This document shows positions 1-39,371 of a DNA stretch of 64,000 nucleotides, piece after piece. This stretch comes from Valencia hispanica. Lineage: Eukaryota; Chordata; Actinopteri; Cyprinodontiformes; Valenciidae. Position numbers and translations under genes: made by a program. The notes below the pieces were generated by a model. It ran no database searches. It was given only the letters and a program-made list of their open reading frames with translations, and was not told the DNA's origin. The stretch covers positions 27,407,461 through 27,471,460 of the forward strand of contig OY747713.1 of NCBI GenBank assembly GCA_963556495.2. The letters are read 5' to 3'. How positions within the stretch are numbered: position 1 is the stretch's first letter; each line of letters begins with the position of its first letter.

Positions 1-1735
1 GAAAATCCCAATTTATGAGTTGCTTTTCTGTATGTAACTTCCTTTAAACTCTAAGAACTTAACTGAATTACAAGTTAAAGTTTTGAACAAGCCAGCTTGA
101 ACATTTCAGGCAGCCATTTTCCCGCTTCATATCATAAGTTAACAAAAAGCAGACAAAAGGAAATATGAAGACCAAATCAAAGTGAAAAGGGGACCCATAT
201 TGGACAAGCTACAAGTGCTTTGTGGAAGATATTGTCTGATTATAACATCTTAACACTACCTTCACATAAAAAACAACAACAAATGTATCACTTTTAGGAA
301 CCACTAGCGACCTTACTCCTGAGATTGAATAGCTCAGCTAGCAATGCACCCTATGGCTCTGTTCCATTATTTTCTGGTAGGCCCAAGTCGACTCTGTGCT
401 ACTTGACTCTACATTGTTTGGGTCGTTTTCCATTACAGTGGAGTACCACCTCAGTGTTGATGGGTTGTCTTAGCAAGGCGAAGTGAAGTGATTTGTCTGC
501 AGCTAATCACCGCCTATAACTCCCTCTGTATTTTCTCATCAACCACCAAGCCTCAAAAAGCCTGCACCTTGTTGCTGGACCAGGGTGTTGATTTCAATGT
601 TGCCATTTTTCATAAAGCCTGGCTTGAACAATTAATTTTAATAGCTGCATTTAAAGGTCAGTTTCTGGAAGTAGTCTTCTTGCTTTAGAATATGGGTTAA
701 AACTGGAATAATGAAGGATATACAAAAATGTGTTTTTCTGCCAGTGTTTAATAGTTGTTATGCTCACCAAAGTGCAAGTTGTAACCATGCAGAGAGCTAA
801 TACTGAAATCTTTTTGTTTTGTTAGTTTAAATGGAAAAGTGGTTTAAAAAAGGAAAAAATGTGACAGACTTTTTTTATATTAATGACATGAATTTGGATT
901 CAGATGCCCAAAGGTTTGCAATGGTTTGTAGAGCTGCAAAATACACAGGTTGTAGAATTAAAGGAACAGGGGGCAGGATTTGTAAATAAAATAAACATCC
1001 ATGTCCAGTTTTTTAATGCTGTTGGGTGATGAAGCGTTATAAACCAAAAAGAATGAGCCCACCCACGTATCGCTCCATTTTCTTAAACTGGCTGTGTGCT
1101 GCAAAATGTGCTGCCGTTCGGGGCCCGAATTTCCCGCGCTGTCCCACGGTTGTGACGTTAATTGACACGGCTTGCGCATTCTCGACAGCTTTAAAAGAGG
1201 TAGAAAAATGGACGCAGACCTCCATTGATTTAACTGTGAGAATGGATTCTTCTCTTCTGCAATTGGGAAACGACCAAGGATGACTCACAGCCCACTAAAA
1301 AGTGGCACTAAGAAAAAGAAGTATGTCACTGTGAAGAGTTATGTTTTTTTATGAAGCGTTTCTGTGCGCTCCCGTGCGGCTGGCTGCAGTTACTTGCAGC
1401 GCCGGCCGTGTCGCTCGTGAGTTTCGTTTCTTCATTCTGCCCCCTGCTCCTTTAAGCCATTATGCATCTTGTTCCACAAGTTGCAGACCCTTGATAGCAC
1501 CTGCACAAACAACATAACATCTCTTAAAACACCTCGCTTTTCTACTGATTTGCTTGCTTATAACTCCTTTAGTCATAACAAATATTCTTTTATTCGTCAT
1601 GGCTTCAACCTCTCTGTGAGGTTCATGACCCACCCTTGGTTTGTTGAGAAAAGGGAGTGCTGTCTAATGTCAGATCTGGTTAAGATCTAGAGTCTTTCTT
1701 CTTGTAACTCAGAACTAGCTGAGATGCTGATGGGG
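1..1735. other. Sequence 3' of the znf385d stop; possible 3' UTR
   Basis: No gene is supported. A distal 3' UTR of znf385d is likely to begin at 1735 and run leftward on the minus strand; tttatt at 1589-1594 is a possible poly(A) signal. 1040-1440 is unusually CG-rich for the region. Confidence 0.4.
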
Positions 1736-29030
<27,295 letters not shown>

Positions 29031-29469
29031 CTCCAGGCAGATTTGAGGCTTCCAGTCCTCTCCTCCGGTCTCTCTGTCTCACTGCAGCGGAGCCGCGTGC
29101 TGCTCCTTCCCATCTGGATTCCCTCCTCCTCTTTCTCCTCTTCCTCCTCCTCCTAACTGCCCACTGGTACTCCTCCTCCTTATCATCACTATGTCTTCAC
29201 GATCCATGTACAAATCTACTCTGGTATCTTTAACTCCTACAGATTTGTTCTGGGTTTAGTCAGAATCATCTCTAATTAGTGTAGCTGTTTGTCAGTTCCC
29301 TTAGTGAGCTCAAACACACACGCACCAAAAGTAGAGCTGCACAATATTTTTGTTGTTTAAGTGCAATTAAATCCCTTCTTTTGTAGAGATTAAAAACAGA
29401 GATTAGACATTAATATGTGAACATTAAATAATACAGAACTGATTATCCCAAATAAAGTCCAGCCATCTA

Positions 29470-29900
29470 CATTGACCTTTAATTTTATTTTTTTTATCAC
29501 ATTTCACAGCTCAGCAATCTGTAGAAAACTTCCAAAAGGTTCAGATGGATTTCAGTATCAAAAGGAATCTATCAGTAGTAAGGAACAAAACAATTTCCAA
29601 TATATTATTTGGTATTATCTATTGGAGAAAATATGGTGCGACAATTACATCCCTTCACTCCAAAATGTTTTAGTTTTTATGCAGTCTTTGTCTCCTACTC
29701 AGATTAAAGCATGGTGGAGGCAGCATCATGCTTGAGGACTGTTTTTCTTTAGCCTGAACTTAGTCGAGGTGTAGGGGATTTTGACCAGATCCAAATATCA
29801 GTCAATGTTGTAACAAAATGTGCAGGCTTCTGTTGAAAAGATTAAAAAACGTCCCCCAAATTAACAAAAGAATGTATTCCCCAGAAGATTACATTTTGAC
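29470..29900 (+). mobile_element. Tc1-type remnant
   Basis: Contains attaaagcatggtggaggca at 29703-29722, the DNA form of the KHGGGSIML block, with degraded flanks. It lies just outside the presumed first exon of znf385d. No frame survives. Confidence 0.5.
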
Positions 29901-29989
29901 CCAACTAGAGCTCAGATCTGTATCTGACAGAAATTACAGTTTGTCAGGTAACATAAAGGGGGCTGTGTTCAATTAAGTAAGTAAATATA

Positions 29990-30075
29990 ATATAATAATA
30001 ATAACAATAATAATAATGATGATGATAATAATTCTTCTTCTTCTTCTTCTTCTTCTTCTTCTTCTTCTTCTTCTT

Positions 30076-30106
<31 letters not shown>

Positions 30107-30170
30107 TTATTATTATTCTTATTATTATTATTCTTATTATTATTATTATTATTATTAAAATTATTATTAC

Positions 30171-30205
<35 letters not shown>
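29990..30205. repeat. Mixed TTC/TTA triplet microsatellite
   Basis: About 24 TTC units at 30032-30105, passing into interspersed TTC/TTA and then pure TTA, with a short AAT/GAT lead-in at 29994. Confidence 0.95.
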
Positions 30206-30206
<1 letters not shown>

Positions 30207-30210
30207 AAAA

Positions 30211-30288
30211 AACAAAATCTAACAAATTAATTTCTGTGGGGTGCTCCTGACTGTTGGATTGTGTACCAGCATAACAATATTATTTCAG

Positions 30289-30379
<91 letters not shown>

Positions 30380-30782
30380 TATATTATATTATATTATATT
30401 ATATTATATTATATTATATTATATTATATTATATTATATTATATTATATTATATTATATTATTATTATTATTATATTATTATTGTTGTTGTTGTTGTTGT
30501 TGTTATTATCATTATTAAAAAACAAAAAATACATCTGAAAATATAGACATTAAATAAATAAACACATATTATAGAAATTGACGACATCATTAATCCAATA
30601 TGCTTTTGCTTTTATCTAAAGCCACACCCAACGGCACTCCCTCTTGATGTCTTTTTCCACCACTTCCAAACAGTCACTTTCAGTGTGCTTGGACCATCTT
30701 GTCCTATGTATACATGATGTTACGCCGGTGCACAATCCAACAGTCAATAACACCCCACAGAAATTCATTTGTAGATTTTGTT
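30211..30782. repeat. Imperfect 64-bp inverted repeat enclosing the microsatellite cluster
   Basis: The left arm 30211-30274 (aacaaaatct…ctgactgttggattgtg) is mirrored by 30718-30782, with a handful of mismatches and one single-base gap. The arms face each other across about 440 bp that are mostly simple repeat. Confidence 0.85.
30288..30515. repeat. (AAT)n(ATT)n(ATATT)n(TTG)n compound repeat
   Basis: AAT units to about 30330 meet ATT units to about 30377, forming a self-complementary junction. A pentanucleotide ATATT array follows to about 30460, then ATT, and TTG units near 30483-30503. Confidence 0.95.
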
Positions 30783-30785
30783 TAT

Positions 30786-33700
30786 CAGAGGAATACTTTT
30801 AAAAATATAACACTCTGAAGCACTAAGCGTTTGCAGCCCTTGCTTCTAGGTTACCATGTTTGTTCTTGTTGCACTTCTGTAAATGACTTTCCCATCCTCA
30901 CTTCTTTTCCTCTCGGGCCCGTGGTATTTTTAGATTAATCCTGTAGCATTCACAGCATACAGAGGAAACTGGACAGGATGCATGCTATAATGGCTTCAAA
31001 AACTCATCTGGACTTGTGCATACACACATTGAGAAAGTCCACATGTAATTTATCTTTTGGTAACATGGCCTCAGTTAACCCTCTTGTCCTCAAACCCCAA
31101 AAAGAATGTGGACAACAACATGTGTTTTCCCACAATACCAAACTCCAGGGAGACTTATTTCACTGTCAGTTTAACACCTGCTTTTTCCCAAATACACACA
31201 CACTCGCGCTGCCTTTCAGTGAAACAACAAAATCTTCTGCAAATATGGCATCTTCGTATCTACACAGAGGCATTTTTTCTGGACTGCACCTCATCCCTGA
31301 GCCACATGGAACAAAAGTTGAAGGGAATAACACAGACTTGGAAATATTTACTCATAAACTGCATTACATGCCAATTTGTTCTCTTAATGTATTGCCAGGC
31401 ACGTTGGGCTTCTTTTGACAAAAAGCAGAAAACTGCATGGGTGGGGGTATTACTGCCCTTCCCCCTTCTTCTAAAAGAGAAGATGAAAAGTTTCTCCTGC
31501 AGGTTTTGGACTTAAGAGACTTACGTTTAGGAGCTCTGGGGTACATGTGATGGTTCACAAAGAAAGTCTTATGTGGTTGGTAATAAACTCTGTTCAAAGA
31601 AAATGTTCAAAATATCTTCAATAGGGAAGGTCAAAGTGCAACAACAAAAAAGGCTAAGAACACAGTTGTTGTATGACCCTGTGTTTTCAATCTACTAGAT
31701 TTTAATTTTGTGTGAAGACTTTGTATATTTTTTTTAATCTTGTATGGCACTTTGTGCTGCCAATGGCATGAAACGTGCTTTATTAAATAAAGATTTATTT
31801 GATTAGATTTATAAATAAAACAATGGTTCAATGGTTCAGATAGGTTTTAGATCTATGAGAAGCACAACATAATGGAAAAGGTTCAAGCAATGATCAGAAC
31901 CATGTCAGTTCACCCAGTCATACCCTCGTACCAGTGCGTTGCCAAGTCTATCCATCCTTCTTCCATTTCATACTAGTTCATATTCCTGTATGTAACCCAT
32001 TGCAATTCTGTTAAATTTTCTTTGTTGTCAAGCATTCAAGCTTTAAAATTATATGAATAGTGGAGGTAAATAGCTGAAAAATTGTTAGAAATGACACATA
32101 TATGTTAACTGAATTGCAGTATATAATTTTCTAAAAACTTTATATTGGATTTTAGTTCCATTTATTCTGGTTCGGATATCATTTGGGCTAGCTTACTCTT
32201 ATGGAACATGAAAGTCCATAATCAGAAGTAAACACATGCAGGTAGATATTATTTATGTATATTATATAACCACATCTTCCTTTCATCAGACTATGAGAAT
32301 ATTACTTTCAATCATTGGGTGGTAAATGAGGCTATGAATTTGGGAAGGGGTAATCTGACCTGGACCCGCCTTTAAGTTGTAGAGCTGAAAAATGAGTGTA
32401 GGAAATCTGTGCTGAAAGCAACTACAAAAAAAAAAAGAAATAAAATCTAATTATAATTTATATGACATACACAAATATTATCAGTGCAAAAGTTGATGAG
32501 TAAGGCCTAAAAGACCTACAACTCTTAGTCTACATATATTATTGCTCATGCAGAAATACAAATCCTGTAGAGAGCAATAATCATCAATTTAAGTGCAAAC
32601 TTAAACTTACTTTTATTTGAGGGTGTAAATTTTGTGGTTCATAAAAAAGGTTTCATTTTTAATTATATTTTTAAATTACAATCAATCAATAATATCTGCT
32701 TAAGTGGTTACCATGTAGCTAAAGTAAAAAAAAAAAAAATAAGTGCACAGGAATAACATCTACAGCACTGGATTTGTAGTTTTAAACTGCTCCTTTTCTA
32801 AGTTCATGTAGCAGCTAGCTGTGCTGCAGTGCTAATGCTAACTTGTTCATAAACATGAGCAAATGGAGATTAGCTACCTAGTAATAGAGCTAAGACAAAC
32901 CACCTTTTGCTTGGCTCTCCATCTATTAAAAGTTTTTTTTATTAAAAGAACATTAAGTGAAGTTGTTATGTCCTTCAGTCACCACAAGGGACATGGCGTA
33001 AATTAAATTATGCTGCCCCCAAAAGTAATTTGTCTGGACTCAAGTTTCAGGTGAAAGTATTCTTCAAAGAATGCTTTGACACTCAGAGGTAATCTGTCAT
33101 GGCAACATACATAAGCTATGTTATCTAAAACGGCTGAGACTGAGTCTGCCTGATCTGTGGATCACTGGCAACATGTCTGAATGAAACTTGTTACAGAGCC
33201 ATGTGACATCAGCAGGGCTTTGAATGTGAAAAGCAGAATGCAGCAGGCTCTGTTATGAAACAAGACACTTTCAAAGGGAGGTAATTAACTTCAGTGTGCA
33301 TGTATGCTGTGAGGAGCGGTATGATTCAGCCAAACACAAGGTGGCAGACAAATGTACAAACAAACTGTTAAGGAAGCTTTTTTCAGCACATTTTAACGTC
33401 ATACCAAGCTGAGCTGAGACTAAACAGCTTTCAGTTTTCATGCAAGAGTGATAAACACACACTCAACATTTTGTCTGCAATCTCCGGCCGGGGGATTATC
33501 AGCCTCTCAGCTTGTTTGCCATTTCCATCTCTGCTGTGCATTTCCTACAGTCTGAACACACAGCTCACCTCTTCTTTGATTAGTCGCCATAACAACATCA
33601 CCATGGCGATAAGCATCCAAAGACTTTGGCTCTATTTCTGTGATGTTGTGAGCTGATGTGGAAATTTGAAAAATCAGAACCGTTTAGCTGACGTGCGCTG

Positions 33701-34799
33701 ACAGATGCAGGAGGATAGATGCTGTCGCATGCTGATGCTTGGACTTTGGCTTCCTTCATGTGTTTGTGATTACAGTTGGAGCGTTGAAACCAAAAAGTTG
33801 GATGCTGTATTGCAACATAAACCTGTCAGCTTCAACTTGATCCTTTAGCATATCTTTCATAGCGACATGGTGACCTCTAAGTTGAGGAAAAAGCAGCACT
33901 CTGTGCTTGGCTAGCATGCAGGTGTTCTATGCAGTTTGGTCATCACTACAGATTGTAGTAATTCACAGTCACAGCTGCCTGGCCTCTCGATAATTACTGA
34001 GACATTTAACATTTTCATCTGATTAGTTTGTTTGCCACATCTCTAAACTAAACTTGGTTTTGTCTGGTTTGGACACAAGGACTGTCAGACTAACCTCATT
34101 CCATCCCATCTGGGCTTTTATATGGTCATGTTCCTGATGTTTGCGTGGATGATGCAGATTTGGGAAATACTGGTTTTTTTAGCAGCTTTAAGTCACATTG
34201 AATATTTTAGCAAGTTTCAAAATGTGTCTCCACTGTTATCTTATAAAAATATTCTCATCAGCTAATAATTATTGCTCTTATGATGAGCTGATTACAGTAA
34301 TTTATTTGTATTTTTTTTCCTCAGTTTAGATTGGGCATAGGGTGGCTGATTATAAAGTAGGAATATATACCAATGTTTCAAAACCACAAAAACCTTCCAT
34401 CATTTTGATGGTATAAAATGATATAAAATCTTCTTTATGAGATATCAGAGAAACTGCGGGAGTGAAGACAATTTTTAAGCTGTATGAAGTATGACATTGC
34501 CCATTTATCCACCTATTCTTGTGCACTGCTGTTCAGATCAATTAAAAAAGGGCTCCTGTAATTTATCTAAATTTTACATTTAGATAAATTTAAAAAAGAT
34601 GGAGTAAGCACTGATTTATGGAAACAGGGATTTAGACTGCAGGCTGCACTATGGAAGTGGTAGAGGTAAGCATTGTTGCCTTGCAGTACAATTGTCCTAG
34701 ATTAAAATCCTGGCCTGGGGTCTTTCTGCATAAAGTTTACATGTTCTCTCTGTGCATGTGTGGGTACTCTGGCTTCTGTTCTGTGCTGTGAAAAGCTTA
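30786..34799. other. Intergenic DNA upstream of znf385d
   Basis: No gene supported. Parts with balanced composition and no repeat signature (33010-33800) could be conserved regulatory DNA, but only cross-species alignment could show it. Confidence 0.35.
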
Positions 34800-35700
34800 C
34801 ATGACAAATCACCCTGAACATACCATCTCCACTGTAATACACGGTAGTGGAAGCATACTTCTGCGGCAATGCTGTTGTCATGCTGCCCTATTCACCCTCT
34901 CCTCATCATTGTCCTCACCTGTGTCCCTCAATCATCCACGCCTGATCCTCCTCACCTTCTGCCTTTATAACCAGTCAGTTCCCCTCACTCAGCGCCGGAT
35001 CATTGTTATCGTTGTCTCCATGGTGTGTTGTCCTGCTGTTACCCATCCTGCTCATCCGTTGTCCTGTCTCTCTGTTCCTGCTGTCACCATCATCATGATC
35101 GTCATCATCACCTCCTCCACCAGCACCACTTCACCAACAGCACTAATAAATATCCTCGCACTAACCGGCGTCTGCGTTTGGGTCCTTGCTTCACACCACC
35201 TTCCTGAGAGCTGTCCTACGGTAGCGGCAGATAAAGATAAATACGGGGCAATCTTAGAAAAAAATTCTCAGAGGCTGCAAGACTTGAGACTGAGGCCCTC
35301 CAGCAGGAAAACAATCCTAAACTTAAAGCCAGACCTATAATGGAATGGTTTAGATGAAATTATATCCACATGTCAGTCAAAGACCTAAACCTAGTTGAGA
35401 ATCTGTGGCAAGACTTCAAAATCAATCTGGCAGAGCTCATACTATTTTACAAAAATAAATGTGCACAAATTTCCATATTTAGATGTAGAAATCTAGATTA
35501 AAACAAATGCATACCCCACTTTTTAGAATTCTATCAGTAAGACTGTTTGAATGTATAGTTTTCCCTCCACTTCATAATTTTGCACCAATTTGTGTTAGTC
35601 TCTTACATGAAATACTAATGAAAATAACTAAAGTTTGTGGTTGTATTGTGATAAAACATGAAAAAGTTGAAGAGTCATAAATACTTTTGGACGTTACCGT
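34800..35700 (+). mobile_element. Tc1-type remnant interrupted by an LTR-like block
   Basis: The left flank has ccatctccactgtaatacac, then gtagtggaagcatacttctg (KHGGGSIML echo). The right flank resumes near 35235 with ggggcaatcttag, aacttaaagccagacctata and gagaatctgtggcaagactt (PIENLWQD echo). The 3' end near 35690 is atacttttggacgttac, typical of the family edge. Confidence 0.6.
34872..35228 (+). mobile_element. Probable solo LTR of a Gypsy-like retrotransposon
   Basis: The block has the character of a fish LTR: tgtcatgctgccc at the left, a TATA-like cctttataacc at about 34961, a C/T-rich middle, actaataaata (poly(A)-type) at about 35141 and gcgtctgcgtttgggtcctt downstream of it. It interrupts Tc1 sequence. 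Boundaries are approximate and I could not confirm a target duplication. The open frame across it has no coding signature. Confidence 0.5.
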
Positions 35701-37107
35701 AAATGAGTTGATTGTGTGATAACTATCTCCTGTAATGACATCTGGGCCCAAACACACACAGGAAGCAGAAATAAACAACAGATACTGAGCTCAGTGAAAC
35801 CAGACAGTGACAGGAGAACCCTTTAATTTCAAAAGCAGCACGTATAGAGGATCTCCACGGGTTCAAGTTTCCCCGAAAATAAAAATACAACAATTAAACC
35901 CCTGCAGATGTGGCGCTGCTGCTGTAAATTCTTGGAAGATAAGACTCTAGTTCCTCAGAGAAACAAAGCGCTGGGAGGCAACGGAATTTTAAACAGTAGA
36001 TAAACAGATCCGCGTCGGGGTCAGAGGTCGCACATCTCTGACATCTAAGTCCCGGTCTAAGATTCAGTTTTTACAAGCTACACATGTCCAGCAGCAAAGA
36101 GGTAACAGCTGTCACACTTATGGGCTTAATCCAATTCTTTCCAACCTCTGTGAGCTGATTGGCTTTGAAGCGGGGTCAAAAATACATCTACACATCCGGA
36201 TTAATTTGTTAGAAGCTGGAAAGTGGTAAGAAAATCAACCTTTTTTTGGTCAAACACATCTCGTACCCCTAGGATTGCAAAGACAAAGATTTACAGATTT
36301 CATGACCACGCTCTCAACTTGCATGGATTATTACTCCAGATGTCTTTCCCCTCCAAGCCCATAAAAAAAAATCTTCCTTCACAGAATATAATTAAACCTT
36401 TACTGCCTTCAGCAGAGCCTTCTTATCATATTTTCATTAGAGCGAATTTATAAAAACTGTACATTTGTGGTCATTTCACTGTGACAAAACCATCAGAGGA
36501 ACCTTGCTTGGGGGGAAGTTGTCCCTTAAAGGCATGCAGACACACTCATACCGCAGTAAAGCTTCACGTGCACATCTGTGAGCCAGAGATAGGGGCTCTA
36601 ACTGTCCAGAATGTCATTAAACATTGCTGCTGCAGATTTATATTCTCTCAGTTGTGCCATATGAGCCTGCTCATCCAGAGTGTGGAGATGTATTAAAACA
36701 CCACACACATATCACATCAAAGCTACAGTCTATGAATGGATTTAATATTTTCAGGAGAAAAAAATATTATTGTGCATCTTGGACACAGTTGCAAAGAGGA
36801 AAGTTGTTAACACCAAAAAGAAATACAAAAACTAACAAGAGGATCATTAAGGACAGTTTAGCGAGCAACCCCTCCCCCCCCCCGAACTGCAATTCAGTTG
36901 ACTTTAAGCAAAAGTTACATCTGTACTGCCATCTGCAGGCTGAGAGGCAACACTACACCTTCAACTAATCAGCTATAACAGCGGTTTCTATCATATCTTT
37001 AGTTGTGTTAAAACAAAACAACACCATTTTAGTTTACTTTGCATGAAACATGAATAATATTTCTATAGCGTGATTCATAGAAACAACATGTTTAATGTTG
37101 AAACTCA
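35701..37107. other. Intergenic DNA, unassigned
   Basis: No gene or known repeat recognised, apart from a poly-C run near 36874. Confidence 0.4.
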
Positions 37108-37477
37108 ACATCCATCCATTTTCCATACCCGTCCATCCTATGTAGGGTTGCGGGGCGGCTGGTGCCTATCTCCAGCGGTCAAGGGGCGAGAGGCAGGGTA
37201 CACCCTGGACAGGTCGCCAGTCCATCGCAGGGCAACACAGAGACATACAGGACAAACAACCATGTACGCACACACTCATACCTAAGGGCAATTTAGAGCA
37301 ACCAATTCACCTAACAGTCATGTTTTTGGACTGTGGGAGGAAGCCGGAGTACCCTGAGAGAACCCACGCATGCACAGGGAGAACATGCAAACTCCATGCA
37401 GAAAGACCCCAGACTGGGATTTGAACCCAGGACCTTCTTGCTGCAAGGCAACAGTTCTACCAACTGCGCCACTGTGC
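37108..37477 (-). mobile_element. tRNA-derived SINE, full length
   Basis: Same family as 20416-20762 and better preserved, with the complete body including catgtttttggactgtggga and a head ending cagtggcgcagttggtag on the minus strand. It sits between znf385d and rab25. Confidence 0.85.
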
Positions 37478-37497
37478 AGCACTTAGAAAATAACAGA

Positions 37498-38800
37498 AAG
37501 ATTTATTTATTTCAATAATTTTATTTTAAAAATGAAACTTTTTTCAAAATGAAGCATTTTTTTCCAATTTATTCTGATGAGTTTTGGTTACAGCTAATGA
37601 AATCTCGATATGCATCAATGCAGTGTGGCACGGCGGCTATCAACCTGTGGCTCTGCTTGTTAGGAGTCTCGGGTGTTTGTCTGTGTTTTTCTGTCCGTCT
37701 GGTTCCTCCTCTTTTCTCCACCATTCTGGAGACTGCCACCAGAGGTCCCAGCTAAGCTGACCTGTCCATCAAGCCAAGGGTGAAGTCTGTCTGCTGCACC
37801 TTCCCAGGTGAGGCTCATTGAGCTCATCACCGGTGGAGGTTGTCTGGTTGTAAGATCTTTGGTGTGTGAGTGTTGTAACCATTTGGTAATGATACCGCAA
37901 GTCCTCCATGGGTTTTCCCTGTGTTCTGTCCTCTAGGCAAACCTGTTTACATCTGTGTTCTTTGTTTCAATCTCTTTGTGATCCATGCTCCAGCTTCTGG
38001 AGAAGCTCTGGTTATCGTTCCTCGTCTGACAGCCTTCAAGCTCCAAGTTCCACCATGATTCATGCTCCATCTCCGTGCTCTGCCTGCTCGCTCCCTGTGC
38101 TTCATCCTAGCTCCCGGATCACATCATCTCCACGTCTCCAGAAACTCAGCAGGAAGTTCTCGCAGGCATCCTGGACTCCTAGCTTTTCCTCTCTTCAATC
38201 TACCATCCACAAAGTGAGCCTCAACCGAGTTCACTCAATTGCACTCAAAAGAACCATTCTCACCTGTGGATTTTTCTCCCTCTGCAGTGCTCCTTACCTC
38301 CGCTTTCCCTCTGCAGTGTTCCTGGCTCCCATGCTCCATTTTTGTTAAAATAAAACCTTTTAACTTTTATACCTGGTCTCTCTGGTGTTCTGCATGTGAG
38401 TCAAAACGCCTAACAGCAACATGGCACTGCTGAGGTTTAAGGAAGCCCAGGTTGCTTTAATGGCAGACTTAAACTCTTCTGCATTGGGTTTTTTGAGTGG
38501 GGTTTAGGTCAAGTGAGCTGGCATTGGTCATTAAAGCAGTTGTTGGTCCTTTGGGCAGGAGCAAAGTCCTGCTGGAAAAGGTAATTGGCATCTCCTTAAA
38601 GCTTTTCAGTAAAAGGAAGCATGAGGTCTCCAATATGCCCAGATAGAAGGCTGCAGTGACTATGCACTTGATCAAACAAATTAGATCAACACCCACAGGG
38701 TTACCCTCCCTGTGGAGTGACATGTTAGTGATCGTCTGCATGGAGAGCACGTGATTGTAGACCATAAAGCATTTCTTTAGTCACTAGCTGGAACCACGCT
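37498..38800 (-). mobile_element. Tc1-type remnant interrupted by a solo LTR
   Basis: Antisense sequence of an abundant fish Tc1-type family. The left flank is gcagtgtggcacggcggcta…acctgtggc up to 37651. The right flank resumes at tggcactgctgaggtttaag (38422) and continues through aaagtcctgctggaaaaggt and atagaaggctgcagtgacta. No reading frame survives. The left limit is uncertain. Confidence 0.55.
37652..38421. mobile_element. Solo LTR, about 770 bp, with 4-bp target duplication
   Basis: The ends are inverted: the left begins tctgcttgttagg and the right ends cctaacagcaaca, whose mirror is tgttgctgttagg. tggc flanks both sides (37648-37651 and 38422-38425), and removing the block restores the ctgtggcactgctg of the host Tc1 family. 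A poly(A)-type aaataaaac lies near 38347. No internal retrotransposon genes are present, so it is a recombination remnant. Confidence 0.75.
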
Positions 38801-39054
38801 TCAGAGATCTGAATTTAAAAGTTTATTGAAGGAATGGGATGAAAGGTCCGGAGAGATACGCCGAGGGTAGCTACGAAGAAGACTCAGTGTGGGGGTGCAG
38901 TCTTCAGGAATTAATTTTTCCTGAGCCTGCTCAGGACCCCCCCCCCCAGTCAGAACCTGAAAGAGATAGATGTTAGAGAAGGCTAGGACTATGAGTGGGG
39001 TTGAAAAGAAGGTTGGATGGGGATGAAGGAGGGGAAGAGGAAGGCGATGAATAT

Positions 39055-39371
39055 TTCAATTAATTTTATTTATATAGGGCCGATTCACAACAGATGCCAT
39101 CTCGAGGCACTTTTCAAGAAAGTCATTTCAATACGAACATTCCAATCAGTTTAAAGGTTTAGCTAGTTTTCCATTTAGGAATCCCAGCAGATTGCATCGA
39201 GTCATTGACTGGCAGTTGCGCCCCGTTGATGGAGACTCCAACCACGGCAATCCCTCACTCTGAGCAAGCATGTAGCGACTGTGGAGAGGAACAACTCCCC
39301 TTTAACAGGAAGAAACCTCCAGCAGAACCTGGCTCAGTATGAGCAGCCATCGATTGTCTGGGGGTTCGACA
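39055..39371 (-). mobile_element. LINE 3' end, antisense copy
   Basis: On the minus strand this is the same 3' region as 18300-18683 (ggaggtttcttcctgttaaa … tctgctgggattcctaaat … cctatataaataaaatt). It includes the diagnostic ggtggagagg/agtcgctacatgcttgctc stretch. It is 5'-truncated and non-coding. Confidence 0.7.

Noticed and set aside
29944..30546. Asn-, Lys-, Ile- and Leu-rich frames
   Set aside because: Microsatellite translation products, not proteins.
31057..31515. 152-codon plus-strand frame (and the 146-codon frame overlapping it)
   Set aside because: No domain, no splice context and no similarity recognised; two frames are open together, which argues for chance.
34801..35340. 179-codon open frame on the plus strand
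   Set aside because: It spans Tc1 debris and an LTR-like block; the composition is pyrimidine-driven and no protein family is recognisable.
37908..38348. 146-codon open frame on the plus strand
   Set aside because: It lies wholly inside the solo LTR at 37652-38421; Ser/Pro/Leu-rich chance coding.
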